Notes: generated from the sequence alone by a model not told the origin. A stretch of 40,257 bases of DNA from an uncultured Clostridia bacterium (GCA_945949395.1 CAMFEK010000015.1:1-40257); one strand, 5' to 3'; positions 17,292 to 28,090 are shown, counted from the stretch's first letter. Program-made: numbers and translations.

Positions 17292-20200
17292 ATGAAAACG
17301 GAAAAACGAAATGTCGCCTTTCGAAAAAATGGCGTAAAGCGCAATCTGATCTTGGTATTGCTTTGCGCCGCTATGCTGCTTAGCGTTTTAGGTCTATTCG
17401 TCCCTGTTTGGATCAACGGACTGCGAGCGAAAGCGTGGGAGATTCCCGACGATTACGGCACGAATTACGGTGTAGAAAACCTTGAATCGATGAATAATAA
17501 TGATACCTTTGAAGGCATTATTTGTAGCGATAAGGAAAATAAGGAATACAATCTGGTTTTTAGCGAAACTGTGAACGGATTCGTCACTTTGGCGAGAATT
17601 TCTCATACTTCTTCCTTGGACGGGTATGTTTTCACCGTCAATTACGGCGGTTTGATTTCTTTGAAAGTAAATTTTGATGAGAACAAAGCCCCCGTTTCCG
17701 CGGGAAGTTTTTTCGGTATCGGAAACGATACGTATCCTTTCAAAGGTCAGCTCAAGATCGGCGGCGGTCAGGATACCGCTATTGCCGTTGCCGACGGCGG
17801 GTGGCGATATTTATTCAATCATCTGTCCAACGAAGCGTCCGTCGTTTCCAACGGAAAAATACTGTATTCCTCCAATTTAAGTTCGGGCGGCGATTTGCAA
17901 GAATCCAATTCCTTCGTCTTTTGTAAAAAATTGACCGTTACGAAGAATGACCAACCGTTAGATATAAGAGGCTTTCGCTTTGGTTCGTCAGACGGTGCAG
18001 TTGTACATAACGACGGTCTTACCGCTTTATTTGCGGGCGAAGTGGTCAAAGGGGCAGGCGATACCTTCTCCGTCGATTTTTCGACCTGTTTAACGACAAA
18101 AAAATACACGGTGAAAAGCGATAACGACGACGCCGCGGGATTGATCGCCTCCATCGGGGAAGGCGTTAAACTGACGGTCAAGTTACCGAGGTTTTTTTCT
18201 TGCGACGTTTCTTCTAACGGAACGCAAAAAAACGTCGGGTTTTTGGTGGGAACCAATCTCGGCACCGTGACCTTTAAGGGCGATACCGAGGCGGAATTTA
18301 CGGGCAGTTTAGAGGGCGGCGGTTCGAGCGGCATCATCGGCGCAAACAACGGCTCAGGGCAGTCAAAAGCAATCTTCGACGTATCGGTCAACGTACACGA
18401 CGTAACCGCAAAAGGCTTACGGGCGGGCGGAATTTTAGGTACGAATAAAGGTAACGTAGAGCTTTCGGACGTTACCGTACAAAACTGTGAGTTTATCAAG
18501 AGCAATAGCGCTACGAACGGTCGTTTGGGCGGCGTGATAGGCAGTATTGATAATGCAAGCGTCGGTATCGCTCTAAAGGACGGAGCAAGCATTTCTCTGA
18601 TCGGTAATAGCTTTTCCTTCTCCGATTCGTGTTACGCGGGCGGATATATCGGCTATTGGAACTGTACGGGCGCAAGCGTGAAGCGGGTAAGCGTGAAAAA
18701 CGCAACATTTTCCTGCGGCGGTACGTTGAGCGCGTTTGGCGGGTATATCGGGAATTTAGAGGCAAGCGGGAATTTCTCCCTTTCGTTAAGCGGCGAATCG
18801 TCGTTTAATGCGAGCGGGTTATCAGCGGGCGTTTACGGCGGCGTCATCGGTCAGGTTTCCAATACGGCGCTGAGTAATTCCGTTACTATCGCGGGCGACG
18901 GCGTCGAAACTTGTACCGTCAAAAACGTTTTATCGAACGAAAGATCTGCGACGGTCGGCGGCGTCGTCGGCAAAATCAATGCGTCAACTTACGTACAGGC
19001 GACAAAATTTTCTTTGGACAACGATATCAAAAATGCGAACCCTTCCGCCCGATACGAGACGGCGGCGGACGTTGTAGGTTACGTAGCAACGAAAGGCGTT
19101 TTGGATTTAGAATATTTAACGCTTACCGAAAAGAACGGCTCGGTTCTGGTCGGCAAAACCGAGGCGGGCAGCGTGGTTCGGTTGGGCGGCGCTATCCGAG
19201 ATAACTCTGAATACGTGAATAATATCGTGTATCGGCAGGACTGCTCTTTGATTTATAAAGACGGCACAAACAGCGGAACGGACAGCAGGTATGACGATAC
19301 ATACAGCGGAAAGGACAGCAGGTATAACGATATCGGAAATTACGGACAGGTGATTCGTAACGATACGCTGAACGTGATCTCAATGAATGCCGAACATCAA
19401 GTTTTTATCGGTTCTCCCTTGAATGCGAGCGAAAGTATTGCGATAAGCAACGCGGCAGACTTTGCGAAACTTGCCATGACCTTCTACACGAAAGGCGCTA
19501 TTTCGGGCGTTGACGGGTTTACCGATACAAACTATTCCGATTTGTTATCCAAAACGATAAATATCACGGACGATATCTCTTTGGCGGGTACGGGTATCGA
19601 GCAGTTGACCCCCTCAAACAGCAGTGATTTGCCCTACAAAGGTACCTTGAACGGCAAAGGTACCTTGAACGGCAACGGTCATACCGTTACGCTGGCGATC
19701 GGGCAAAACCTTTCGGGAATCAATAACGGCGTAAAATCCCTTTCGGCGGCGTATACGAACAACGAGAGAAAATATTTGGGGCTGTTTTCAACGGTTGAAA
19801 ACGCAAAAGTAGAAAACCTGACAATCGACGGCGTGATCAAAACGCAATTGTATGATTCCGAATTGAACGTAGGCGCGCTGGCGGGGGTTGCAAAGAGCGG
19901 ATTAACGGTTTCTGATGGCGGCGTCTCTGCGCAAATCGACCTCACGGGCGACTATAATAAAAGTAATTCCTACTTATATGCGGGCGGTTTGGTCGGCAAA
20001 ATCGAGAGTGCGTCAGCTCTCACCGTAAAAAACTTCACTTTAAGTGCGGTCATCAACGACGAAGTCTCGCATAACGCAAACAATCTATCACGGCTCTATT
20101 GGGGCGGCTTGTGCGGTTATGCAACGTATACAGGCAACGTTACAATAGATTTCACGAACGATTCCGTTCAAACCCAAATCACCCGAACGGGGGCTTACTC

Positions 20201-23200
20201 CTTTCTGCAAACGGGCGGATTGATCGGCGTACTTTCCTGTAGTAATTACGTGGAAGTGGATATGGGCGGCACGACGGCGGACGTTAGCCTTAAGACTTCG
20301 GGCGCAACGGATTCCGTCGGCGGGATACTCGGTTATTTCTTTAGAAATTGTCACGTGAAAAACCTGAACCGGACCTTTAAGGGGACGGTTGATGCGGGGT
20401 CGGCAAGCCTTGGCGGGCTTATCCATACCTTGGAGGGCAGACTTAGCGTGGAGAGCGTATTTTCTTTGGACAAAAGTACGTTTACCACCACAAAGGCAAA
20501 CGCTGAAAATTGCGGTTTGTTGCTTTCGGACGGAAAAAAGGCGCTCGTATCCGTTGCGTGCGACCCGAGCGGTTTTGATGGCGTTAAGGCAGACAACTTC
20601 GACTTGTTCATAGGGGAAAATATCGTAAGTTATAGTTCAGTCGGCGTGGCGCAGTCGGGCGGCATTCTCACGATAGAGACGGAGGATGAGACGGAGGATG
20701 CGCTTGGCAAAGTGCCGCAAAATTCTGGCTGGTTTTCGCGCATAGACGATAGACAGAACGAAAAAACGAGATATTATTTCAACGTGCTCGGGTTGAAAGG
20801 TCGGACGAACGTGCAAGAGAATCTGCTATATTGGCACGTTTACGACTATGCAATAAATAACCTGCTTTCGGGCGTACAATCGGAATTTCTCAGTACGAAA
20901 GTGAACGATATCAATATATCGCAGGACGTCGATATGACGGGATATTCCTTCTATCCCACCCAAAAAGAGAGCGTAACCGTCGATTTCAACGGTTACGGGC
21001 TCAAGTTTTCCTCGCCTTCTTCGGCTACGCAAAAACAGTTTTTCGGAATGCAGGCAGGTCTGCTTTTAGACGTCAGCGCATCGAAGAGCGATTCCACCGT
21101 GGTCTTGCAAAATATGAAACTGCGCGGAAACATTCCCGCTTTAGGGGATTCACTCGGTTCGGGCGCCCTGATTTGCGGCACGGTATTCGGCTCGCAGGCG
21201 GGCGTAGATCAATACGTCGTCAATTTAACGGTGCAAAACGTTGTGCTCGACGGATTGCAAGTGGATGGGAATAGTGACTACCGTCCCTTGCTCATCAATA
21301 ATCTTGCAAGCTATGTAACGGCTACTATTTCGAATATTACGCAAAACTACCAAGGTCAAACTTCGGTTGCCTCTTGCTTGATCGGTCACGGCGGCACGCT
21401 CTCCTCGTATATATACGTGACGCTCGAAAATATCGTTTTAGATGGAAGCGCGTCTTCCGTTTTCACCCGATCGACCTTGTTTTACGACGTATCGTACGTC
21501 AATGGCGCGGGCTCGTTTCTCTATAACTTTACCTTTGACGAGGATTGGGGCGCAGGGACGCCGCATAAGGTAACGTACGGCGCCGAGCTCTACTTCGACG
21601 AAGAACAGCAAAAGTATTTCGATAGGGAAATATTCGTGAATCCCGATAAACTACCCGATACGGACAGCGTTTTATACGTAGACTTCCAAAATTATCTTCC
21701 CTACGTTTACGTGGGCTTCAATACGGGTAATTCGACCAACAGAAACCTGAGCGTTAACCGCAAGAGCGCGGACTTTATCGTGGGGTTCGGAACGTATGAA
21801 AATCCGTACGTCATAAGTACGGCAAAACAGCTGATCGACCTCAGCAAATGGCTTTCCGGTACGGCGGTATTTAACGAGGATTGGCAGATCAACTTCCCGC
21901 AAGGCGAATGGTCCTCCGTCGATACGTTAAACTTAACCGATTATTATGAGGTGAAGATGCAGGGCGGCAAACTTCTCCGTTCGGACGATACTTCTGAGGA
22001 ATTATCAACGGAAGTGCTGCTTTCTTATCTGTCGGGGGCATACTATAAAATCGGAGAGGAAGATTTAACCCTTACTTCGGGTTTTGCAGGGCTTGGCTCT
22101 ACTACCTATCCCTTCCACGGCGTGGTGCACGGCAACGGAAAAACGATAACGCTGTCAAGCCCTGAAAGTGCGATAACGGAAACGGGTTACGGCTTTGTCA
22201 ACGTCGCCAACGGTTGCGCAATCTACGGTTTGAAGATTTCGTACGGGGATATCGCCCTTTCAACAGGTGCTTTCACAAGCGAAATGGTGACAACGTCTGC
22301 GCCTAACGCCACTGCCTTGACTACGAGTATTCCTCACTTCGGCGGTGCCATCGCCTGGATCGTAGGCGGCGACAACTTATTGCAAAGCGTGACCGTTTCG
22401 GTGGATAGTGTTACGGGTTCTTGCACTACGGTGTTCGGAAATTACGTGGGGCTTATTTCGGGCGGCGGCGTATTGTTAGACGGCTTAGGAAAAATAAACG
22501 ACGACCAACCGAATGCGAGCAACAACCTTTATCACAACAACTATATCGGCAGGGTGTTGCAGGGCTATGCGATCGCCGTTGGCGTCGATTCATACAACAA
22601 CGGAAAGACTATTCCGGACTTGACCTATGGCGGAGATTTTTTGATTCCGTCCATCGCAAAGGCGAGCCTTACGGGGCACAGCTCGGGCTACAACGACGGC
22701 ACGTTTTCTCTCGCTAACGGGGAAGAATTGTTGCTCTTCTCCTTTGCGATCAATTCGGGTGCGTTTTCAGGCGCGAACGTTTACGCCTACGGGAAAACTT
22801 CTCTTTCGCGCTCCGGCGATTACAGCGGCGTGGGCGGCGCTCACGTCGGTATCGAAAACGGCAGATATGTCGACGATACGAACAAGCTCAGCATTCTTGC
22901 TAAATATTTCGGGTTAACAGGTGCGAGGGATTTAAGTAGTATTGCGTTAACGATCAAGTTAACGGGCGATACCTACGATATGAAAGTCTACGGCAACGCT
23001 TTCCGCGGTATGAGCGGCGTTTACGGGAATTCTCCGATTTTCAAAATACAATCGTTCGAAAAAGAAAGCGGAAAGGCGACGATTTCCGTCGATATGAATA
23101 TGCCGCAATACGCCTCTTTGTCGGAAACGGCGGATACGGCGAATGATTTTTACGATAAAGACTCTATCAATTACTACGGCTTGATCGGCAGGACGAGCGG

Positions 23201-26200
23201 GGCGGTTATCTTTAACAATTTAGTACTTTCGGGCAATATTTGCGTTGCGACGATAAACGATTCAAATAAAGTAATAGATTTGAACAAGTCTCCCGAATAC
23301 TCCGTGGGCGGCTTGCTGGGGCAAAACGCCGCTGGTACGAACGTTACGGTAAATAACGTATCTATGAATGATTTTACCGTAACTTCTCCCGGTTATGCAG
23401 GAGGATTCGTCGGGTATTATAGCGGCGGAACTCTGACGGTAAATAATACCGACGAAAGATTGCAAACCGTTACCGTAAAGGGACAAAGGCATACGGGCGG
23501 TTGCGTGGGATATTTCTTAAAGGGCACGGCAAATATTACGGGCTTTGTAATAGACGACTCTATCGTCGAAACCGTGTTGCGTGCCCCTGAGGTCAATACG
23601 GAAATCGGCGTCGGCGGCGTGGTAGGCGCAATAGGCGGTAGCGCAAAGCTTACCATGCAAGATTGCACCGTCAGAAAAACAGCTGTCGTGTTTTTTGCAA
23701 ATTACAAATCTTCATCTGATAAGATATCTTCGGGCGGCTTGCTCGGTTGGGCGAGCGACGCGGCTAATTCGGTAAACGTTACCGCTACAAACTGCACGGT
23801 GGACGGCTGCGTTATCTTTTCGTTGGGAAATTTCAGCGGTAGCAGCTTCCCCTATGATGCTTTCAGGAGTGATAGCACGGTTGCTGTGCTACCTGACGAC
23901 GTTAAAAACAACTTGGTCTATAACGGAGATAAACAGTCTTCGGTAACGATTCTTGCCTATTTCCTTGAACGTAACAGCTCGAAGAGTGACTATTCCATCG
24001 GTTCGGCGGGCGGTTTGATCGGCTCCGTTAGGACGAACGTTTCTTTGAGCGGTTGCACGGTTACGGCTACGGCTGCGCCCATGGCAATAGCGAGCTTGAA
24101 CAACGTCGCAGGTTTGGTGGCAGAGCAGCGAGCCGGTACCGAACTTACCGTGGAAAATTGTACGATAAGCACAAACGGGCACGATATGTTTATAATGGGT
24201 GACGCCCGATCGGCGGGCATTATGGCTTACCGCAGCGGTTCGGCGACTGGAACGTTTACCGTGACTAATTTCAACGTCGTCGGTTCGCAAGAAAATCCCG
24301 TGCGAATTGTTCAATTTATGTATAGTACTACAGAAGCAGGCGGTCTTTTCGGCGACGTGGGGAAAGTAACTTTGACGGTGAAAAATTGCCGTATTTCCAA
24401 CTGTATCATCGCAGGTGCAAAAGCGAGTGCGGTCCATACGACTACACAAGCAAGTACCTGTACGCTAACAAATATCCACGTGGATAATAGTTTAATTTAT
24501 AGCAGTAGAAACTTTTATGCGGGCGGTTTATTCTCTGCGTATACGGCTACCATGACCGTTGAGGGCGTGTACCTCGGCAATAACTACGTGATCGGGTACT
24601 CAGGCGCGGGCGGGTTAATAGGTACCGCCACAAGCGGCTTGTTGAACGGAAAATACGTTATTTTGGACGATAATACCATTTGTAATGGAAAGCAGGCATC
24701 AAATTATACGTTTGCTGCGTTTGATTTAGAGAGCGGTGCGGCTGACTCTACTTTGTATAATACAACCGCACCCGACACGAGTAAAAATGTAGGATTGATT
24801 GCGGGCAATAACGCGGGCACGATAAAAATCTATGCGGTCAGCTGCTCGCTGCCGGATTCGATTGTGACGCCGCAAAAAAACTTCGGTGCGGGAACAAACG
24901 CTTCGGGCTTTGTCATCTACAACGCCTACGGCGCAAAAACCTTTTATGCTGACTATCAGACGGAATACGTCAAAACGCCCCAACAGGTAGCTATCGAGAA
25001 TATGAACCGGTCGTTCGTTGTGAACGGTCAGGATATGCCGTTATACGGCGACTCCGTCACCGATGGAACGCCTGAAACAATCAACGAACTTGCTTGGTGG
25101 ATCGATAAAAATTTCTCCCTGTCGGATAGTTCGATTTCAAATCTTGGCGATATGGTAACGACCGCTACGGTAAACGGAAATTTGCAGCTTTTCTGTCTGA
25201 GCGATAATACGCATAACACGATGACAGGTTATCTGAATATGCTTACAGGCGGCGGATTTGGTTCCATAGACAAAAGTCTGATTTCCATAACTTCCGCGCG
25301 GTACAGCGTGGACAGCGACGGCAGTATGACCAAAGTATCAGGCGACGGAAGCATCGTTTATTCGGGCGATAGATTCAAGGTTGGCGTTTACGATAATCTC
25401 GAAGGGGAGAATAAGACGTTAACCGTGCTTACCGTTACGTTTAAGGAAAAGCAAGGGGTAGACGTTTATACCATGAACCTCGCGATTTATTATCACCGTG
25501 CGGTGAATTTGAAGACGTTTGTCATGCCGCTCGAAGGGGAACAATATTATCTTCGTCTTTTCACGTCGGTAACCGAGCCGAGCGGTTCCATGCAGATAAA
25601 CGTATCCTTCGGCAGTCCGTTCACGCTTTACGTGGAATACGATTACAACGACGTCGCCATGAAGTTGGAGGATATGACGAACTTCAATAAACGCATAGAA
25701 TTGACCGGTTCAGACGGTCAGACCGACGTAAATGCAAAAATCGAAAGCGGAACGATGTTCGTGCTGATCGACTTAAACAGTACAAACGCGGCGGGGTATT
25801 CCTTTTATACGTTGAAACTGACCGAGTCGAAAAGGTATATCGACTTCAACGATTTCAAAAACGGAACGGGCTCGTTCGGTTCTATCAGCCTCTCGGAAAT
25901 AGGCGAAATAGGCAAAAAAATAGAAAATCGTCTCTGTAAAGATACAGATGATAGCGGCTGTATCTATACCGAAAAATATCTTTTGGTCGTATTCCCCGTG
26001 GAGAACGGCAAAACGAATACCTATAACATGAAGGCGGTTCTCGACGAAGAGCAACGGCAAGAAAAAAATATCGTCGTCAAGCGACTGAAAGAGGTTTACG
26101 GTCAGGTCACCGTTTGGACTCAGCCTGAAATGGCAAGCACGGCGAGCTATGCAGATAATACGGCGGACGGTAAAATCTTCTCTTATCTGGAAGGGGAAAC

Positions 26201-27089
26201 GATTCGGATGCAGGTAGAAAATAATATTACCTATCCGAATGGGTATGTAAATACGGTGCAAAGTCAACACGGAGCGGTGTATGAAACGCATATTCTGCGG
26301 ATAAAATCCCAAAATAACGACGTGGAATTTCCGCAAAGGACGGTCGTTAAAGTCGTTGACGGAAGCGGCAACGTGATTTTCAAAGACGAACTGGATTCCG
26401 CGTCCGCTCAAGTATCTTTCTCGATGGGAAACGTGCTTACCCGACCGAATAAAAGTTACACGGTAGAAATAGACTTCTCCCATGTGAACCGAAACGACTT
26501 CTATCGAACGTTTTTGGGATCGGAATCAACGGCGTATGCGCTGGTGGATTCTATGTATCTTTCGGTCAAGGAAGGTACGTTGGGGGTAGGTCCTGTGAGC
26601 GCGGAAAAAACGTATTACGTCAAGTCGGATTCCAAGGTGAAATTAGCCGTCGTGCCGAACGAGAGCAGTTTCCGTAATTTGGGTATCAATTTGTCGCAAC
26701 CGGACGATGAAACGAATAGCGGCGTTATTGATTTTTCAATCAGCGCAAGTTTTGATTCAATCTTCGGTAATAACTTTACGCAAGCCGAGATCAAATTTTC
26801 CGTCAGCAAAAAGGTTTATCATAACGGTAAATACGAATACGTTGCATTGACGGAAGAGGAATCGGGAATCTGGACGGTCTACAAGAACGATTCCGCCGTT
26901 ACAAGCGATACGCTGACAATTGAAAATAACGAAGCAAGCGGCACGTATCGCCTTGTGATCGATAAAGAACACGAAAAGCTTCAATTAACCAATTACCGTT
27001 TGACGGTATCTTTAACCGCGGACGGCACGGAGGCAAGCGACTATTTTGTATTTTTGATTTGCAGAATCAATACAGAGATCGACAATTAA
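17292..27089 (+). CDS. Giant GLUG-repeat beta-helix surface protein (3265 aa)
   Basis: I chose ATG 17292, with CAGGAA 5 bases upstream and GGAGGAGG farther up; an earlier in-frame ATG at 17262 lies inside the previous gene. A basic N-terminus (RKNGVKRN) and one hydrophobic segment (LILVLLCAAMLLSVLGLFV) act as signal or anchor. From about residue 316 to 2450 the sequence is filled with short GLUG-type motifs (GGLVG, GGILG, GGVIG, GGYIG, GGLLG, GGFVG), about 25 by eye, spaced 25-60 residues and alternating with Asn/Thr/Ser/Val strands, as in right-handed beta-helices. The last ~680 residues are non-repetitive and beta-rich, with no LPXTG motif, lipobox or terminal helix. Likely a very long adhesin or fibre; its ligand is unknown. 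Last gene of the operon, before a strong terminator. Confidence 0.85.
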   Translation: MKTEKRNVAFRKNGVKRNLILVLLCAAMLLSVLGLFVPVWINGLRAKAWEIPDDYGTNYGVENLESMNNNDTFEGIICSDKENKEYNLVFSETVNGFVTLARISHTSSLDGYVFTVNYGGLISLKVNFDENKAPVSAGSFFGIGNDTYPFKGQLKIGGGQDTAIAVADGGWRYLFNHLSNEASVVSNGKILYSSNLSSGGDLQESNSFVFCKKLTVTKNDQPLDIRGFRFGSSDGAVVHNDGLTALFAGEVVKGAGDTFSVDFSTCLTTKKYTVKSDNDDAAGLIASIGEGVKLTVKLPRFFSCDVSSNGTQKNVGFLVGTNLGTVTFKGDTEAEFTGSLEGGGSSGIIGANNGSGQSKAIFDVSVNVHDVTAKGLRAGGILGTNKGNVELSDVTVQNCEFIKSNSATNGRLGGVIGSIDNASVGIALKDGASISLIGNSFSFSDSCYAGGYIGYWNCTGASVKRVSVKNATFSCGGTLSAFGGYIGNLEASGNFSLSLSGESSFNASGLSAGVYGGVIGQVSNTALSNSVTIAGDGVETCTVKNVLSNERSATVGGVVGKINASTYVQATKFSLDNDIKNANPSARYETAADVVGYVATKGVLDLEYLTLTEKNGSVLVGKTEAGSVVRLGGAIRDNSEYVNNIVYRQDCSLIYKDGTNSGTDSRYDDTYSGKDSRYNDIGNYGQVIRNDTLNVISMNAEHQVFIGSPLNASESIAISNAADFAKLAMTFYTKGAISGVDGFTDTNYSDLLSKTINITDDISLAGTGIEQLTPSNSSDLPYKGTLNGKGTLNGNGHTVTLAIGQNLSGINNGVKSLSAAYTNNERKYLGLFSTVENAKVENLTIDGVIKTQLYDSELNVGALAGVAKSGLTVSDGGVSAQIDLTGDYNKSNSYLYAGGLVGKIESASALTVKNFTLSAVINDEVSHNANNLSRLYWGGLCGYATYTGNVTIDFTNDSVQTQITRTGAYSFLQTGGLIGVLSCSNYVEVDMGGTTADVSLKTSGATDSVGGILGYFFRNCHVKNLNRTFKGTVDAGSASLGGLIHTLEGRLSVESVFSLDKSTFTTTKANAENCGLLLSDGKKALVSVACDPSGFDGVKADNFDLFIGENIVSYSSVGVAQSGGILTIETEDETEDALGKVPQNSGWFSRIDDRQNEKTRYYFNVLGLKGRTNVQENLLYWHVYDYAINNLLSGVQSEFLSTKVNDINISQDVDMTGYSFYPTQKESVTVDFNGYGLKFSSPSSATQKQFFGMQAGLLLDVSASKSDSTVVLQNMKLRGNIPALGDSLGSGALICGTVFGSQAGVDQYVVNLTVQNVVLDGLQVDGNSDYRPLLINNLASYVTATISNITQNYQGQTSVASCLIGHGGTLSSYIYVTLENIVLDGSASSVFTRSTLFYDVSYVNGAGSFLYNFTFDEDWGAGTPHKVTYGAELYFDEEQQKYFDREIFVNPDKLPDTDSVLYVDFQNYLPYVYVGFNTGNSTNRNLSVNRKSADFIVGFGTYENPYVISTAKQLIDLSKWLSGTAVFNEDWQINFPQGEWSSVDTLNLTDYYEVKMQGGKLLRSDDTSEELSTEVLLSYLSGAYYKIGEEDLTLTSGFAGLGSTTYPFHGVVHGNGKTITLSSPESAITETGYGFVNVANGCAIYGLKISYGDIALSTGAFTSEMVTTSAPNATALTTSIPHFGGAIAWIVGGDNLLQSVTVSVDSVTGSCTTVFGNYVGLISGGGVLLDGLGKINDDQPNASNNLYHNNYIGRVLQGYAIAVGVDSYNNGKTIPDLTYGGDFLIPSIAKASLTGHSSGYNDGTFSLANGEELLLFSFAINSGAFSGANVYAYGKTSLSRSGDYSGVGGAHVGIENGRYVDDTNKLSILAKYFGLTGARDLSSIALTIKLTGDTYDMKVYGNAFRGMSGVYGNSPIFKIQSFEKESGKATISVDMNMPQYASLSETADTANDFYDKDSINYYGLIGRTSGAVIFNNLVLSGNICVATINDSNKVIDLNKSPEYSVGGLLGQNAAGTNVTVNNVSMNDFTVTSPGYAGGFVGYYSGGTLTVNNTDERLQTVTVKGQRHTGGCVGYFLKGTANITGFVIDDSIVETVLRAPEVNTEIGVGGVVGAIGGSAKLTMQDCTVRKTAVVFFANYKSSSDKISSGGLLGWASDAANSVNVTATNCTVDGCVIFSLGNFSGSSFPYDAFRSDSTVAVLPDDVKNNLVYNGDKQSSVTILAYFLERNSSKSDYSIGSAGGLIGSVRTNVSLSGCTVTATAAPMAIASLNNVAGLVAEQRAGTELTVENCTISTNGHDMFIMGDARSAGIMAYRSGSATGTFTVTNFNVVGSQENPVRIVQFMYSTTEAGGLFGDVGKVTLTVKNCRISNCIIAGAKASAVHTTTQASTCTLTNIHVDNSLIYSSRNFYAGGLFSAYTATMTVEGVYLGNNYVIGYSGAGGLIGTATSGLLNGKYVILDDNTICNGKQASNYTFAAFDLESGAADSTLYNTTAPDTSKNVGLIAGNNAGTIKIYAVSCSLPDSIVTPQKNFGAGTNASGFVIYNAYGAKTFYADYQTEYVKTPQQVAIENMNRSFVVNGQDMPLYGDSVTDGTPETINELAWWIDKNFSLSDSSISNLGDMVTTATVNGNLQLFCLSDNTHNTMTGYLNMLTGGGFGSIDKSLISITSARYSVDSDGSMTKVSGDGSIVYSGDRFKVGVYDNLEGENKTLTVLTVTFKEKQGVDVYTMNLAIYYHRAVNLKTFVMPLEGEQYYLRLFTSVTEPSGSMQINVSFGSPFTLYVEYDYNDVAMKLEDMTNFNKRIELTGSDGQTDVNAKIESGTMFVLIDLNSTNAAGYSFYTLKLTESKRYIDFNDFKNGTGSFGSISLSEIGEIGKKIENRLCKDTDDSGCIYTEKYLLVVFPVENGKTNTYNMKAVLDEEQRQEKNIVVKRLKEVYGQVTVWTQPEMASTASYADNTADGKIFSYLEGETIRMQVENNITYPNGYVNTVQSQHGAVYETHILRIKSQNNDVEFPQRTVVKVVDGSGNVIFKDELDSASAQVSFSMGNVLTRPNKSYTVEIDFSHVNRNDFYRTFLGSESTAYALVDSMYLSVKEGTLGVGPVSAEKTYYVKSDSKVKLAVVPNESSFRNLGINLSQPDDETNSGVIDFSISASFDSIFGNNFTQAEIKFSVSKKVYHNGKYEYVALTEEESGIWTVYKNDSAVTSDTLTIENNEASGTYRLVIDKEHEKLQLTNYRLTVSLTADGTEASDYFVFLICRINTEIDN
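19272..19337 (+). repeat. 33-bp imperfect tandem duplication in the giant gene
   Basis: Two adjacent 33-base units (19272-19304 and 19305-19337) encode SGTDSRYDDTY and SGKDSRYNDIG. The few differences suggest a fairly recent in-frame duplication, in a hydrophilic linker between two beta-helix regions. Confidence 0.85.
19641..19676 (+). repeat. 18-bp tandem duplication in the giant gene
   Basis: Two adjacent 18-base units (19641-19658 and 19659-19676) differ only in the last base and encode GTLNGK and GTLNGN. The Gly-Asn-Gly that follows is the usual turn of this motif, so the duplication lengthens one coil by six residues. Confidence 0.9.
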
Positions 27090-27168
27090 AACCGTTTATA
27101 CGCGGAAAAGATTGTTTTGTTCAATGACGTCTCGTGTATTGATTTCATTCAGTTTCCCGAAAAATACC

Positions 27169-27205
27169 TAAAACCGCCCGTTTTTGAAGAAAACGGGCGG
27201 TTTTA
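27169..27205. terminator. Strong bidirectional terminator after the giant gene
   Basis: The arms TAAAACCGCCCGTTTT (27169-27184) and AAAACGGGCGGTTTTA (27190-27205) pair perfectly over 16 bases with a 5-base loop, with U-rich ends on both strands. It lies 80 bases after the giant gene. Confidence 0.9.
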
Positions 27206-27226
27206 GCTGTTGTGAAACGAAATAGC

Positions 27227-27258
27227 ACGGTTGCCGCGAAGTTTTTCGCGGCAACCGT
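27227..27258. terminator. Second perfect hairpin, likely terminator of the decayed minus-strand gene
   Basis: The arms ACGGTTGCCGCGAA (27227-27240) and TTCGCGGCAACCGT (27245-27258) pair perfectly over 14 bases around a GTTT loop. It lies 25 bases beyond the stop of the oleate-hydratase remnant on the minus strand. A real T-run is missing on that side (GCTATTTCG follows), so it may also be an mRNA-end or repeat element. Confidence 0.6.
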
Positions 27259-27282
27259 TACAAAATATTTTTTATTTGCCTG

Positions 27283-28090
27283 TCAGGTTTTATATTTCGG
27301 GAGATTTTTGCCCGGATACAGGGTGGGGAACTTTTCGATGCCGTTTATGAGCGAAAGGACTTGCCTTTCGGTCTCCTTCCATTTCAGAAGGTTGATTTCA
27401 GGCAAATCTTTGGCGGTTATATTCCCTTCGATATTCTGAATCTTTTTGGGTTGTTCAACGATATAACGTAAATCGTAGAAGGTGGGCGCGACCTCCAACG
27501 GTTTTTTATCCACACCTGAAAGCGCATACGCCGCGTACATACCCGTGCGCAGGAGGTCTCCACCGTAAACACGGCATCCTCCGGCGTTTTTACGTACTGA
27601 CCGATAAACGCAAGGTTTTTGCACCCCTCGGGGACGACTTTGGATCTGTCTGATATGTTTCTCGGCATAAAACTGCGAAGGTAGTCGCTTTCCGGCATAA
27701 AATGGGTAAATCTGCGGAAATACCGCTTTGCCTCTATCGCGCTGCGATACCGTTTGAATGCGAGCATGTTTTGCAAGGTAAGCCAAAGATTCGTGTGAAA
27801 AAAACTTTCGGGGAATATGTCCGCGATCGACTTGCCTTCCGGCTCCTTTTCGTCGCAGAACAGCACTTTCATCATTGCCTCGGTGCTTTTCTCGTCCATC
27901 GTAAAATCGTGGCGGGGTATCGGCTTGCCTTTTACGACAAGACGAAGCTCGTCGTGCAGAGGGTGCGCTTAGTTGTAATTCCACAAGTCGTCGAGAAGCG
28001 TTCTGCCCTCGTTGCGCAGAGAGGGGAGCTTGGAACAGATATTCCACGGACATTCCATGTTCGGCTCTAATTCGCGCTCGCCGCGGGAAT
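27283..28090 (-). pseudogene. Oleate hydratase (MCRA family) remnant: truncated, internal deletion, stop and frameshift
   Basis: Pieces of an FAD-dependent oleate hydratase (myosin-cross-reactive antigen family) can be read on the minus strand. Near 28085-27972 lies RGERELEPNMECPWNICSKL then PSLRNEGRTLLDDLW. An in-frame TAA follows (27969-27971). Next come [39 protein letters not shown] and [17 protein letters not shown]. The central ~250 residues of the family are missing near 27670-27690. Then come [20 protein letters not shown] and VFTVE. A one-base shift near 27550-27558 leads into [16 protein letters not shown] to the stop at 27283. The N-terminal FAD-binding fold is gone. Intact enzymes of ~560-590 residues hydrate the double bond of oleic or linoleic acid. 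This copy cannot be functional. Confidence 0.85.

Noticed and set aside
18300..24640. CRISPR-like or DNA-level repeat array in the giant gene
   Set aside because: The regular spacing is at the protein level (GLUG motifs); the DNA between units is not repeated in unit-spacer form.
27000..27089. Sortase-type wall anchor at the end of the giant protein
   Set aside because: The C-terminus has no LPXTG-like motif, hydrophobic segment or basic tail.
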